Of a DNA stretch of 53,536 nt, positions 36,428-45,289 are shown in pieces. The DNA is taken from contig CAZSLZ010000004.1 of NCBI GenBank assembly GCA_964607865.1, positions 1 to 53,536 of the forward strand, in the 5' to 3' direction. Under the pieces are notes generated by a model that made no database searches, had not been told where the DNA came from, and worked only from the letters and a program-made list of their open reading frames with translations. Both the position numbers and the translations under genes were made by a program. The stretch comes from CAZSLZ01 sp964607865. GTDB taxonomy: Bacteria > Vulcanimicrobiota > JAJTBE01 > CAZSLZ01. Each line of letters starts with the position of its first letter. The stretch's first letter is position 1.

Positions 36428-37279
36428 ATGAAAAAAGCTACCAACCTGACTCCCAAAGAATTGAGGGAGCTTAGAGAACGCAAGAAGGAAAAGCAGTTAT
36501 CATTAAAATCCGGTAACCCCATGGAAAAATTTAAAAATTCGGTAGCCTGGATTGTAATAATCGCTTTTATAGGTACCACATTTCTGTTTGTTGGTGCCGC
36601 AACTTTGACCAAAGCCCCCCCAACCCAGCCTGAAAAAGTTCCCGAAGGAGAAGTTGTAACCGAAACCAAAAAAGAACAGCTTGAAAAAGCAGTAAAAGAA
36701 TGGGAAGAAAAAATTGCCGGCGAACCCGATAATGCCCATAACTATTACAATTTGGGGCTGGTTCATGTTGCAGGCAATGATTTTGAAAAATCGATTCCTC
36801 ATTTTGAAAAAGCAATGGAATTAAACCCAAAAATGAGCCTTTACCGAAAAGCCCTGGTAGGCGCTTACTTATCTACCGATAAACTTGAAAAAGCCAGAAA
36901 CCTGGTAAAGGAAGGGATGCAGAAATATCCCGAGGAAAGCATTTACTATGCCCTTATGGCCCAGATTAATTACGAGGAAAAAGATATGAAATCTGCCCTG
37001 GATAATATCAGCAAAGCAATAGAGCTGAACCCGGGTGAAACCAGATATTACCCGGTATTAGCCGAGCTTCAGATTGAGATGGGAAACAAGGATGAAGCCA
37101 AAAAGACATTGGAGATGGGAATAGAAGTAGCCCAGATGAGAAATGACCAGGAAGCTATGATAACCATGATGAGCCTGTTGAAATCTCTGGAACCCTCCAG
37201 GCCTGAAACTACTGAAGATGAAGAAAATACCAAGGAAAAAAACGAAATGAAGACTGAAACTCCTGAAAATGAAGAATAG
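36428..37279 (+). CDS. membrane-anchored TPR protein
   Basis: 283 residues: basic N-terminus, one transmembrane helix (about 39-60, VAWIVIIAFIGTTFLFVGA), a charged linker and at least three TPR units from about residue 95 (NYYNLGLVHVAGNDFEKSIPH; ALDNISKAIELNPGETRYYP), ending in a Glu/Lys tail. Likely an N-in anchor for protein interactions outside the membrane. ACGGAGG ribosome site. It directly precedes the GspE-like gene, separated by a terminator. Confidence 0.82.
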   Translation: MKKATNLTPKELRELRERKKEKQLSLKSGNPMEKFKNSVAWIVIIAFIGTTFLFVGAATLTKAPPTQPEKVPEGEVVTETKKEQLEKAVKEWEEKIAGEPDNAHNYYNLGLVHVAGNDFEKSIPHFEKAMELNPKMSLYRKALVGAYLSTDKLEKARNLVKEGMQKYPEESIYYALMAQINYEEKDMKSALDNISKAIELNPGETRYYPVLAELQIEMGNKDEAKKTLEMGIEVAQMRNDQEAMITMMSLLKSLEPSRPETTEDEENTKEKNEMKTETPENEE

Positions 37280-37287
37280 CTGAGTGA

Positions 37288-37317
37288 AAATGTCGGGTTA
37301 ACCCGGCATTTGTTTTT
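37288..37317 (+). terminator. terminator after the TPR gene
   Basis: AAATGTCGGG pairs with CCCGGCATTT (one G-U pair) over a TTAA loop, followed by GTTTTTG. It is placed only 20 bases before the next start codon. Confidence 0.85.
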
Positions 37318-37337
37318 GCCCTGATGGAGGTAGGATT

Positions 37338-38864
37338 ATGGAAAACAGAAAAATACAAGCCCTGAAAGAAAGAGCCAGAAGAATGAAAGTAGATTCTATT
37401 CAGCTCAAAGATATTGAATTACCCCAGGAGTTGGCAAGTTTTTTCAATTTTTCCTTTGTAAACCAGAATAAAGTGGTGCCTGTGAATTTGGAAGGCGACA
37501 CTCTTTCGGTGGCAATGGAAAATCCCACCGATTTATACCTAGTCGAACAGATGGAGTTGAAAACCCGCAAAAAGATAATTCCCCTGCTGGCTGATACCGA
37601 AGACATCATGACCTGTATCCACCTGCTTTATACCCAGGTAACCGAAAAAGATATAAAAATTCCCAGGTTGGAAAATGAAGATTTTCTGAGGTTAATCAAG
37701 ATGATAGATCCCGATACCCTGGACTGGTTTCATCGGGTCCTGGCAAAATCCATCAACCGCCAGGCATCTGACTTACACATAGAAACTTATGAAAATAACG
37801 TTAAAGTGAGAATTCGTATTGATGGCGTAATTGCTGATACCGTAACCTTGCCCAGGACCATGGAGCCCCAGATTTACACTCTGGTAAAAAGCCTGGCAGA
37901 TTTGAAACTTGAAAAAAGACATGTCCCCCAGGAGGGCTCATTTACAGTCAAAGTCTGGGAAAGAGAAATGTCCATTAGAGTGGGATGTCTTCCCACCTTT
38001 CACGGCGAAAGGCTGGTATTGAAATTTCTTGATGAACGCCAGCTCATAAAACCCATTGCCGAATTGGGTATTACTGAAAAAGATTTGGGGAAAATTGAAG
38101 AAACTTTGAAACACCGATCTGGTTTATTTGTTGTTTCCGGGCCCTCGGGTAACGGCCTTACCGCCACCCTGTATTCGCTGATAAACTATAAATCCAGGCC
38201 GGAAATAAATGTTATTACCCTGGAAGATCCAGTGGAAGCTTCTCTTGATAGTATCAATCAAATTCAGGTTAACCCCCAGTTCAATATGGATTTTCCCGAA
38301 GCTATCAACATAGCAATGAAACATGTGCCCGATGTCATGATGATCAGCAGAATTGACAACCCTGATACCGCCAGAAATTCTATAAACTCTGCCTTGAGAG
38401 GCAACCTGGTTCTTGCAGGAATTTATGCCAGAAATGCCGTGGATGTAATTTTCAGGCTTCGAGACCTGAATATCGAGTCCAGTTATCTGGCTTTATCGGT
38501 AATTGGGGTTATTTCTCAGAGGCTTATACGAAAAATATGCCCCAATTGCCGGGAAACGGTTGAAACAAGCCAGGACCTGCTGGATGAATTTGATAAATAC
38601 CAGATAGATGGGCCTTATGATTGTGTGGTGGGAAAAGGCTGTTCCAACTGCCTTCAAACCGGGTATCGGGGACGGATTGGTATCTATGAGTTTTTGCCAG
38701 TGGATGAAAGCTTTAAAGCCCATATAAGCAAAAATATCAAACGGGCAGATCTGGAGATTGAAGCCAAAAGAAGCGGCATGAATTCACTATACCACAATGG
38801 CTTGATTAAAGTGGCACGAGGATTTACCACCCTGACTGAGTTGAAACGGATCTTAATTGATTAG
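37338..38864 (+). CDS. GspE/PilB-family secretion ATPase homologue with degenerate nucleotide-binding motifs
   Basis: 508 residues with the full GspE/PilB layout: an N-terminal MshEN-like domain (1-100), N2 domain (SDLHIETYENNVKVRIRIDG) and C-terminal motor domain, then a tetracysteine zinc loop (C401, C404, C435, C438). The motor motifs are broken: Walker A reads GPSGNGLT (Lys replaced by Leu274), the Walker B glutamate is Arg338 (DVMMISRID), and the His box is GIYARNA (His replaced by Tyr363). It should bind or hydrolyse ATP poorly or not at all. The gene is open and well conserved otherwise, so it is not simple decay. GGAGG before ATG 37338. A pilC-like gene lies at 42 kb. Confidence 0.88.
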   Translation: MENRKIQALKERARRMKVDSIQLKDIELPQELASFFNFSFVNQNKVVPVNLEGDTLSVAMENPTDLYLVEQMELKTRKKIIPLLADTEDIMTCIHLLYTQVTEKDIKIPRLENEDFLRLIKMIDPDTLDWFHRVLAKSINRQASDLHIETYENNVKVRIRIDGVIADTVTLPRTMEPQIYTLVKSLADLKLEKRHVPQEGSFTVKVWEREMSIRVGCLPTFHGERLVLKFLDERQLIKPIAELGITEKDLGKIEETLKHRSGLFVVSGPSGNGLTATLYSLINYKSRPEINVITLEDPVEASLDSINQIQVNPQFNMDFPEAINIAMKHVPDVMMISRIDNPDTARNSINSALRGNLVLAGIYARNAVDVIFRLRDLNIESSYLALSVIGVISQRLIRKICPNCRETVETSQDLLDEFDKYQIDGPYDCVVGKGCSNCLQTGYRGRIGIYEFLPVDESFKAHISKNIKRADLEIEAKRSGMNSLYHNGLIKVARGFTTLTELKRILID

Positions 38865-38895
38865 AGCCCGCCGCCGGCGGACAAAAACCCCAACA

Positions 38896-38936
38896 GGCCA
38901 CCGAAAAAAGTGGCAAGATAGGGGTTACATAAAAAT
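38896..38936 (-). terminator. two-part hairpin, probable terminator of the 29-codon ORF
   Basis: Read on the minus strand: AACCCC pairs with GGGGTT, enclosing GCCAC paired with GTGGC, then TTTTTG. It could also end the GspE-like transcript from the other side, though with no T tail there. Confidence 0.55.
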
Positions 38937-38938
38937 AA

Positions 38939-39028
38939 TCAGGTAAATCCAATCTTCTGGGAAACAATACTCAGGAAGAACCCGATTATTCCACCAATTA
39001 AAACAGAAAATAACTGGTTCCAGAACAT
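38939..39028 (-). CDS. 29-residue hydrophobic peptide
   Basis: ATG 39028 preceded by GGAGGATGAAA, encoding a peptide with one hydrophobic helix (LFSVLIGGIIGFFLSIV) and ending in TGA at 38939. Ribosome site, size and a hairpin immediately downstream suggest a real small membrane peptide. No homologue is known to me. Confidence 0.5.
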   Translation of the reverse strand: MFWNQLFSVLIGGIIGFFLSIVSQKIGFT

Positions 39029-39224
39029 TTTCATCCTCCATTCTTCTAATTTTTCATTTTATCTGTCGATTTTTTTTATTGCTATATTCTGATATAACAA
39101 TCGCTAAGTACATTCTGTTCTTCTTGAGGATTTTATACATTGCGGAATCATTTCTGATTTCAGTTATACTAATTCCCAAAAAACTTCAACAATTGTTGAA
39201 AAAAAACAAAATCTACACAAGTGC

Positions 39225-39444
39225 CGTCATCACGAGCATCCGCAGGATGCGTGGCGATATCTCCCAATTTGGAATTGGAGAATATATCATTCGCCCCAAT
39301 TTGGAATTGGGGAATATATTGTTCGCATCGTAACCAGGGAAAACAGCGAAAGATCCGGCTGCTCACAGACGCAAGGTAAATGGGTATGGAACCAACCCGC
39401 TCTATACTGAGATTGCCACGGTTTCTTCCAAACCTCACAATGTT
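39225..39444 (-). repeat. dispersed intergenic repeat, copy 2 (inverted)
   Basis: The reverse complement matches 8650-8912 block by block. Inside are two tandem versions of the hairpin unit (39263-39280 and 39294-39312, AATTTGGAATT core flanked by C and G runs) where copy 1 has one, and the CGCATCCTGCGGATGC palindrome. Confidence 0.75.
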
Positions 39445-39708
39445 CAAAACAAGAAACAGAAAAATTGTGCCGACAACTTGACATATACATAACATGACAA
39501 CATAGCGGACTATGGAGATGTGATAGACTTCTGGGAAACAGAATACCTTGAGGATACAGAAAGCGCCACGTTGCTTAACACTAGTTATGTTCCGGGTTTC
39601 TGCACTATTTCTTACTGGAATGATGATGGTAGCTGTGTAAGTGAGATGCTTTTTCTGCTTTCGACTTCAATTTGAGAAACCATAAGTAGCTGAAACTTTA
39701 TGAATTTG

Positions 39709-41004
39709 TTATAAATCAAACCTTTTATAAATATCGTCAATATGTTTCAGAAAAATATCAAGCCTGGTAATTTCCGCCAGTCTTCTGGTGGAAATTTGCC
39801 GGGTAATGAGTGGTTCTTTTTTTGCCAGTTCAACAAAATTTAAGACAGGGTTTTCCCACACTTCCATTGCCAGGCTCTGGACTATACTATATGCATCTTC
39901 ACGGGACAAACCTTTTTCGCATAATTCAAGAAGAAGTTTCTGGGAAAATATCAAACCCCGGCTGGTTTCAATATTCTTCTGCATATGTTCAGGATAGACC
40001 CTGAGGTTTTCCAGCAACCGGGTTATTTTTTTTAATAGGTGCAGGCTCAGGTGAAAACAATCAGGTAAAATAATTCTTTCTACCGAGGAGTGGGAAATAT
40101 CCCTTTCATGCCAGAGGGGGATATTCTCCAGGGAAGCCAGTAGGTTGCCTCGCAGAATTCGCGCCAGCCCGCAAACCTGTTCAAAATTAATGGGGTTTCT
40201 TTTGTGTGGCATTGCAGAGGAGCCCTTCTGCCCCTTATGGAAACCTTCTTCAACCTCTCTAACCTCGGTACGCTGAAGATGACGCATTTCCTGGGCAATC
40301 TTTTCACAAAGCGATGCCATAAGGGCAAGCGAAAAAACAAGCTCACAATGGCGATCCCTCTGTATTACCTGGGTTGATATTTTAGCAGGAGTCAACTTTA
40401 ATTCCCTGCAAACAAATTCTTCAACTTCCGGGGGAATAAAAGCATAAGAGCCCACTGCTCCGCTTATACAACCCACAGAAACTCCTTCTTTTGCATTATT
40501 GAGCCTTTTCAGGTTTCGTTCAGCTTCTGAAAGCCATAAAAGAAATTTAAGCCCAAAGGTGACAGGCTCAGCATGAACTCCATGAGTCCTTCCTATAATT
40601 GGCGTGTTCTTGTATTTCAATGCCTGTTTTTTTATAATGTCCATTAATTTGGTAAGGTAATCGATGATAATTTGAGTGGATTCCCTTAAAGCCAGGGCCT
40701 GGGCTGTATCTACTATATCGGTAGATGTTACGCCACAGTGAAAATGTTGCTCATATCCGGGAATAGTCTCACCCACAGCTTTTACAAAAGCAGCCACATC
40801 ATGGCGAGTTTCTTTTTCGATTTGACAAATACGCTGAGGTTGGAAAGTGGCGTTCTGGGATATAAATAAAGCTGGGGTTTCGGGAATCCTGCCTGCTTTT
40901 GCAAGGCCCAGGCAAACGAGCTTTTCAACTTTAAGCCAACGTTCATATAGGGCGTTATCGTTCCAAATGTTCTCAATTTCTATGTGGGAATAACGGGTTA
41001 TCGT
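39709..41004 (-). CDS. purB: adenylosuccinate lyase, apparent ACG start
   Basis: Reads as a complete 431-residue PurB, which cleaves adenylosuccinate and SAICAR in purine synthesis. The N-terminus ITRYSHIEIENIW, TRHDVAAF, the catalytic GRTHGVHAEP and the signature SSAMPHKRNP are present. The open frame from a TAG extends to ACG at 41004, exactly where homologues begin MITRYS; no ATG, GTG or TTG lies before codon 84 (GTG). The ACG has AGG eight bases upstream. It is either a rare start, an ATT start one codon earlier, or a T-to-C miscall. It is 4 bases after the preceding gene. Confidence 0.88.
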   Translation of the reverse strand, partial: TITRYSHIEIENIWNDNALYERWLKVEKLVCLGLAKAGRIPETPALFISQNATFQPQRICQIEKETRHDVAAFVKAVGETIPGYEQHFHCGVTSTDIVDTAQALALRESTQIIIDYLTKLMDIIKKQALKYKNTPIIGRTHGVHAEPVTFGLKFLLWLSEAERNLKRLNNAKEGVSVGCISGAVGSYAFIPPEVEEFVCRELKLTPAKISTQVIQRDRHCELVFSLALMASLCEKIAQEMRHLQRTEVREVEEGFHKGQKGSSAMPHKRNPINFEQVCGLARILRGNLLASLENIPLWHERDISHSSVERIILPDCFHLSLHLLKKITRLLENLRVYPEHMQKNIETSRGLIFSQKLLLELCEKGLSREDAYSIVQSLAMEVWENPVLNFVELAKKEPLITRQISTRRLAEITRLDIFLKHIDDIYKRFDL

Positions 41005-41008
41005 AATT

Positions 41009-41707
41009 TTAACCTATAAAGATTCTGGGTTTTTGTTTCAAATTCTTAATTCTTTCCACCCTGTTGAAGCCATCGTATATGAAGCCCAGGCCATCGAAAC
41101 GGATTTCTTCTAATTGCCAGCCCATGGAAAACCAGAAATGGAATCCTGATGCCCTTTTTTCCATGGACAGCCCGGGCAGAATTGTAAAAAGATTATTAAT
41201 CTTTGATTTTGCAGTTGTAACTGCCACTTCCTGCATAGCTTTGTTTCGTTGATCGGAAATCACATGAAAAACCCTGAACCCCGGTTTGGCCTGTCTGCCC
41301 AGGAGGGAGTAACCCAAAGCCTGAATGGAGCCGATGTAGGGAGAGTTAGAGATAAAATCTACTCCAGGATATTGGGACAGGCTCAAATTGGGGTTGGTAA
41401 AGAATTTAGAAAACCCCACAACCAGGTCCCGGCAATCTTTCCAGCTGACGTATCCCAGGTTTGCCATAACACTGAATAGTGAAGGCAGGGTAGCCAGATT
41501 TGATATAATCAACCGGTCTCTGCCGAACCAATCGGGTTCTTTTACTTTTTGATTCATCTGTTGATAAAAAAGAACGGTAAAAAGATCTATATAAGAGAAA
41601 TTCAGTTCGGTAACATAATTGCCAAAAACCTCAGTTATTCTATGATTAATCTGGCTGGAAATTTCTTTCAATTCCTGTTTTTTCTGTATATGAATTTTTT
41701 TATCCAT
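41009..41707 (-). CDS. degenerate transketolase N-terminal domain-like protein
   Basis: About 232 residues. The order of motifs follows the thiamine-diphosphate domain of transketolase: SYIDLFTVLFYQQM, DRLIISNLATLPSLFSVMANLGY (normally DRFxLSKGHAxP), PGVDFISNSPYIGSIQALG (normally GSLGQGLS), and FHVISDQRNKAMQEVA (normally GDGExxEG). The GHA histidine, the GQG loop and most metal-binding residues are replaced, so it should not bind the cofactor normally. AGGAGC before ATG 41707. It lies just upstream of purB and may share its transcript. The function is unknown. Confidence 0.7.
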   Translation of the reverse strand: MDKKIHIQKKQELKEISSQINHRITEVFGNYVTELNFSYIDLFTVLFYQQMNQKVKEPDWFGRDRLIISNLATLPSLFSVMANLGYVSWKDCRDLVVGFSKFFTNPNLSLSQYPGVDFISNSPYIGSIQALGYSLLGRQAKPGFRVFHVISDQRNKAMQEVAVTTAKSKINNLFTILPGLSMEKRASGFHFWFSMGWQLEEIRFDGLGFIYDGFNRVERIKNLKQKPRIFIG

Positions 41708-41767
41708 TAAGTGCTCCTGAAATGTCAGATGGTGTAAAGGCAATATAAAGAGAGGGTGAACCAGAAA

Positions 41768-42979
41768 TTATGCCATGTTCATAATTACCGAGTACATGGG
41801 AATGAATACCGCCAGAAGGACAAAACATACCACCATACCAAGAAAACCAATCATTATTGGCTCAAGCATAACAAGAAAAGCTTCCATGGCGTATTGAATT
41901 TCCTGGTCATAAAAGATGGCGATTTTATCCAGCATGAGGGGTAATTCACCGGTAGATTCTCCTACAGAAATCATCTGGGTGGTCATTTTAGGAAAGAAAT
42001 CCAGATCGATGAAGATTTCAGATAGAGCTTCTCCTTCGCGGATACGGTCATAGGTAGGTTGAATTATAACCTGCTTGAAATATTCATTATCGATAAAATC
42101 CATTAATACTTCCAGAGATTTGGTGAGTGGGACACCGGAATTCAGCAAAACTCCCATTGCCCGGGTGAAATTACTTATAAGAAATTTTTTGTTAATATCT
42201 TTTGCCACGGGAATAGTCAATTTGAAACGGTCAAACCTATATTTGCCGTGAGCGGTTCTAAGCCAGTCCTTAAAATAAATGGCATAATAGAAAATACCCA
42301 TCACAACGCCAATTTGAACATATCTATTCTTGGTGGTTTTTACAATTGCAATCATGATTTTTGTGGGCAGAGGCAACTCGGCGTTCATTCCCTCAAACAT
42401 ATCCAGCATACCGGGCAACACATAAACAAAAATTGCGCCCACAACGGCAATACAAAATGTAAAAATAAAGGCCGGGTAGGTAAGAGCGGATTTTGCCTGC
42501 CGTTTTATACGGATGTCTTTTTCCAGAAAATCCGCAAGCCTTTCCAGCATACCTCCCATTTCACCCGTGGTTTCTCCTACTTTGACCATGCTTATGTAAA
42601 TATTTTCGAATATCTTTCGATGTTTTGACAAAGCCCAGGAGAGAGACGAACCGATCCGGATATCATGCAGGATTTGTTGCAGAGTGGATTTTAACTTGCG
42701 GTCTTCTTCCTGTTCGTAAAGAATTGATATGGTTCTGGTAATGGGAAGGCCGGCGTTAACCATGGCAGCCATACGCCGAGTCATAACCGCAACAATATAA
42801 GGATCAACTCCGCCAATGGCAGCTGTATAGTTGGCCAGATCGTACTTATCCGGTTTTATTTCAATAACTTTTAACTGGGTGGCAGCCAGAGTGTCAACGG
42901 CCATGTTCATATTGACAGCTTCGATTTTTCCATCAACAACTGTTCCGTCGCTCCTTCTGGCTTTATAATTGAATATCAA
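41768..42979 (-). CDS. type IV pilus/type II secretion inner membrane protein PilC/GspF
   Basis: A 403-residue protein with an N-terminal YKARRSDGTVVDGKIEA segment and two GspF repeats, each with the TRRMAAMVNAGLPI / FTRAMGVLLNSGVPL signature, and three transmembrane helices (about 170-190, 220-235, and the C-terminal VCFVLLAVFIPMYSVI). It is the platform that links the assembly ATPase to the pilus. The start is TTG 42979 with AAGGAG eight bases upstream. Its natural partner ATPase in this window is the motif-degenerate GspE-like protein. Confidence 0.92.
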   Translation of the reverse strand: MIFNYKARRSDGTVVDGKIEAVNMNMAVDTLAATQLKVIEIKPDKYDLANYTAAIGGVDPYIVAVMTRRMAAMVNAGLPITRTISILYEQEEDRKLKSTLQQILHDIRIGSSLSWALSKHRKIFENIYISMVKVGETTGEMGGMLERLADFLEKDIRIKRQAKSALTYPAFIFTFCIAVVGAIFVYVLPGMLDMFEGMNAELPLPTKIMIAIVKTTKNRYVQIGVVMGIFYYAIYFKDWLRTAHGKYRFDRFKLTIPVAKDINKKFLISNFTRAMGVLLNSGVPLTKSLEVLMDFIDNEYFKQVIIQPTYDRIREGEALSEIFIDLDFFPKMTTQMISVGESTGELPLMLDKIAIFYDQEIQYAMEAFLVMLEPIMIGFLGMVVCFVLLAVFIPMYSVIMNMA

Positions 42980-43106
42980 TTAACCCACTCCTTCGGTTAT
43001 CCTTCGAGCACAACATTCATAAATAATTGTAGCATATTTGCAGAAAAAATTCGATAAAAAAATTAAAATGCCTTCTTCTTTTTAAAACCAGTACAAAATT
43101 TGGCGG

Positions 43107-44102
43107 TTAAGGGTTACGGTCAAGAAAATTTTCCAGTTTCATAATCCGGTTATTGTTAAGAGCCCAGATGCGTTCCGTCCATAAACCCTCAGAATCTATT
43201 TTATCCAGTTCCTTACTCATGATTTCCATTTTGGAATCGATGGTGTCTATCAAGTGCAACAACATTGCTTCGGGAAAAGACGGATATTTCACAGCCCCAA
43301 ATTCCAACTGGCCATGATGGCTTAACAGCATATGTTTAATAAGCATAGCCTTTTTAGAGGGAAAACCAGGCAATTCACGGATTTTTTCCTGAATCATTTC
43401 GATACCCAATACAGCGTGGCCTATTAACTCTCCCTCATGGGTATAAGAAATGGTATGGGTGGCTTCCAATTCATAAATCTTTCCCATATCGTGAAACAGA
43501 ATCCCTGCCATTAACAAATCAAAATTTATGTGTTTGTATATATTTTTCAGGTATTTGGCAACCACCAGCATATAATAAGTATGCTTTACCAGGCCTCCCA
43601 GGTGGTCATGATGCAGCATTTTGGCTGCGGGGCATCGTTTATATTGCCGGACAAATTCAGGATCGTTAAAAAAACTTTCCAGAAGTGTTTTAATGTCGGG
43701 ATCTTCGGCAGAATCTATAAATTCAACTATCTTATCAAAATAGAATTCCACCTTTGCGGGATTCTCTGCATTAATAAAATTCGATAAGTCAACGTTTTCC
43801 TCGGAAACCGGATCCAGAGAAAGGATTTTCAACTGAAATGCCCTGTTGAAAATTTCAATAAGGCCATTGACCCTTATGAAATCTCCCTTTTCGAACCTTT
43901 CATTGAAATGAGGGATTTTATCCCAGATCTTTGCGTTAACAGTGCCGGTGCGGTCCCGCAAGGTTAAATCCAGATATTCCTTGCCCTTGCTGGATACCCG
44001 CAAATGCTTCTCTTCAACATAAAATATTTCGTCTATTTTTTTATTTTCATTAAAATTTTCAATAAATACTCTGTTTTCCATAACCGATGTTTCTATGCCC
44101 AT
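43107..44102 (-). CDS. YhaM-like 3'-5' exoribonuclease (OB fold + HD domain)
   Basis: 331 residues with an OB-fold nucleic acid-binding domain (about 20-100, including GKEYLDLTLRDRTGTVNAKIWD) and an HD hydrolase domain with HHDHLGGLVKHT and FHDMGK (H204, D205). This order matches YhaM of Firmicutes, which trims RNA from the 3' end; some homologues act on DNA. AAGGATT ribosome site before ATG 44102. Divergent from the biotin ligase gene. Confidence 0.86.
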   Translation of the reverse strand: MGIETSVMENRVFIENFNENKKIDEIFYVEEKHLRVSSKGKEYLDLTLRDRTGTVNAKIWDKIPHFNERFEKGDFIRVNGLIEIFNRAFQLKILSLDPVSEENVDLSNFINAENPAKVEFYFDKIVEFIDSAEDPDIKTLLESFFNDPEFVRQYKRCPAAKMLHHDHLGGLVKHTYYMLVVAKYLKNIYKHINFDLLMAGILFHDMGKIYELEATHTISYTHEGELIGHAVLGIEMIQEKIRELPGFPSKKAMLIKHMLLSHHGQLEFGAVKYPSFPEAMLLHLIDTIDSKMEIMSKELDKIDSEGLWTERIWALNNNRIMKLENFLDRNP

Positions 44103-44163
44103 CTTGCTAATCCTTTTGAAACAACCCGGCTGTAACCATTTTTATAATAATCAAATGAACCTC

Positions 44164-44192
44164 TTGAAAAAAAAATGAATCTATGATATAAA
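44164..44192 (+). promoter_or_regulatory. promoter of the biotin ligase gene
   Basis: TTGAAA (44164-44169), a 17-base spacer, then TATAAA (44187-44192). Transcription would begin near 44199, too close to an ATG at 44203 to serve it, which supports the ATG at 44218 as the start. Confidence 0.7.
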
Positions 44193-44217
44193 AAATAAAA
44201 TTATGGGGAATTTTTAT

Positions 44218-45015
44218 ATGAAGTATTATAATACTCTGGAGCAGGGTTGTATTCAAAACAGGCTGAACACTGAAATTCTGGGCAAACATTTGAGAATATT
44301 TTCTGCAGTAACATCTACCAATGAAGAAGCAAAGCAATTGCCGGCAGATGAGATTGAGGAAGGCCTGGTTCTGGTTGCTTCCTCTCAGGCCGGAGGCAGG
44401 GGCCGTTTCGGCAGAAAATGGATTTCGCCTGTAGGAGGGTTATGGTTTTCGGTTATATTAAAACCCCAAAATGTTGTCCCAACACCTCTGACTGTAATTT
44501 TTGGTGGAGCATTATCCCAGGTTCTTGAAGATTTAACAGGGTTGCCCGTAGTTTTTCATTGGCCCAACGAGCTTTTTATTGACAATAAAAAAGTTGGGGG
44601 GATACTTCTGGAAAGCAGGTTCAGGGGAGAAAAAATGGATTATCTGGTTGCGGGAATAGGAATAAATGTAAATTTCTCTGGCTATGTCCTGGGAAGTGAT
44701 TTAAAATTTCAACCCACGACCCTTTATGATGAATCCGGTAAATATTATAATTTGTCAGAACTGCTGGCGTCGGTTTTGAACAGATTGGACCAGACATATT
44801 ATGAATTTATAAAAACAGGAAGTATAGAATTAATCGAGTATTATAAGAAAAAGTGTATGACTTTGGGAAGAAGAATTGTAGTAATTTATGATGATAAAAT
44901 CAGGGAAAAAGCCTGGGCTCTGGATGTCTTGCCCGATGGAAGCCTGAAAATTAAAACAATTGAAAACAATAAAGAAAAAATTATTTTAAATGTTCAAAAA
45001 ATTTGTTTGTTATAA
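44218..45015 (+). CDS. birA: biotin--[acetyl-CoA-carboxylase] ligase, monofunctional BirA type
   Basis: A 265-residue ligase of the BPL/LplA/LipB fold that attaches biotin to carboxyl carrier proteins. The biotinyl-AMP loop GGRGRFGRKW, HWPNELFIDNKKVGGILLE and the VAGIGINVNF strand are present; the C-terminal SH3-like domain follows. There is no N-terminal helix-turn-helix, so it should not repress biotin genes. ATG 44218 has GGGGAA upstream. A small membrane protein gene follows 15 bases later. Confidence 0.9.
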   Translation: MKYYNTLEQGCIQNRLNTEILGKHLRIFSAVTSTNEEAKQLPADEIEEGLVLVASSQAGGRGRFGRKWISPVGGLWFSVILKPQNVVPTPLTVIFGGALSQVLEDLTGLPVVFHWPNELFIDNKKVGGILLESRFRGEKMDYLVAGIGINVNFSGYVLGSDLKFQPTTLYDESGKYYNLSELLASVLNRLDQTYYEFIKTGSIELIEYYKKKCMTLGRRIVVIYDDKIREKAWALDVLPDGSLKIKTIENNKEKIILNVQKICLL

Positions 45016-45030
45016 AACGGAGAGGTTAAT

Positions 45031-45267
45031 TTGAAAAAAGCACATCGACTGTTTATCTTGTTACTGCTTATTATTGTGCAAATAGTGCTGCTGTATGCCC
45101 TGCCCCCCCAGTTACAGCATTTTAAATATTATATCGGAGCTTTTACCATCGCTCTGCTTTTTGCGTTTATATTCGGGTTGATAAGATGGAGGCAGAACCT
45201 CACTCCCGAGGAGATTGAGGAAATTGAAAAAATAGGGAAATCTTTGGGAAAACCCGATAAAGAATAA
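45031..45267 (+). CDS. small two-helix membrane protein
   Basis: 78 residues with two transmembrane helices (about 7-25 and 33-52) and a charged C-terminal helix (LTPEEIEEIEKIGKSLGK). TTG start preceded by GGAGAGG. No known family. Probably cotranscribed with the biotin ligase gene. Confidence 0.7.
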   Translation: MKKAHRLFILLLLIIVQIVLLYALPPQLQHFKYYIGAFTIALLFAFIFGLIRWRQNLTPEEIEEIEKIGKSLGKPDKE

Positions 45268-45289
45268 TTCCAGGGGTCATCATTCCCAA

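Larger units (their letters stand above)
38865..39708. other. intergenic region with a small ORF and repeat copy 2
   Basis: Contains a hairpin (38896-38936), a 29-codon minus-strand ORF (38939-39028), AT-rich sequence and the second copy of the dispersed repeat (39225-39444). The last 260 bases before purB show no supported feature. Confidence 0.75.

Noticed and set aside
39225..39444. CRISPR-like repeat
   Set aside because: The two tandem hairpin units are too few, too close and lack regular spacers; the block is part of the dispersed repeat.
40782..40976. Open frame upstream of the purB core
   Set aside because: It is a shadow; the purB reading frame itself runs through this stretch with family-like sequence.
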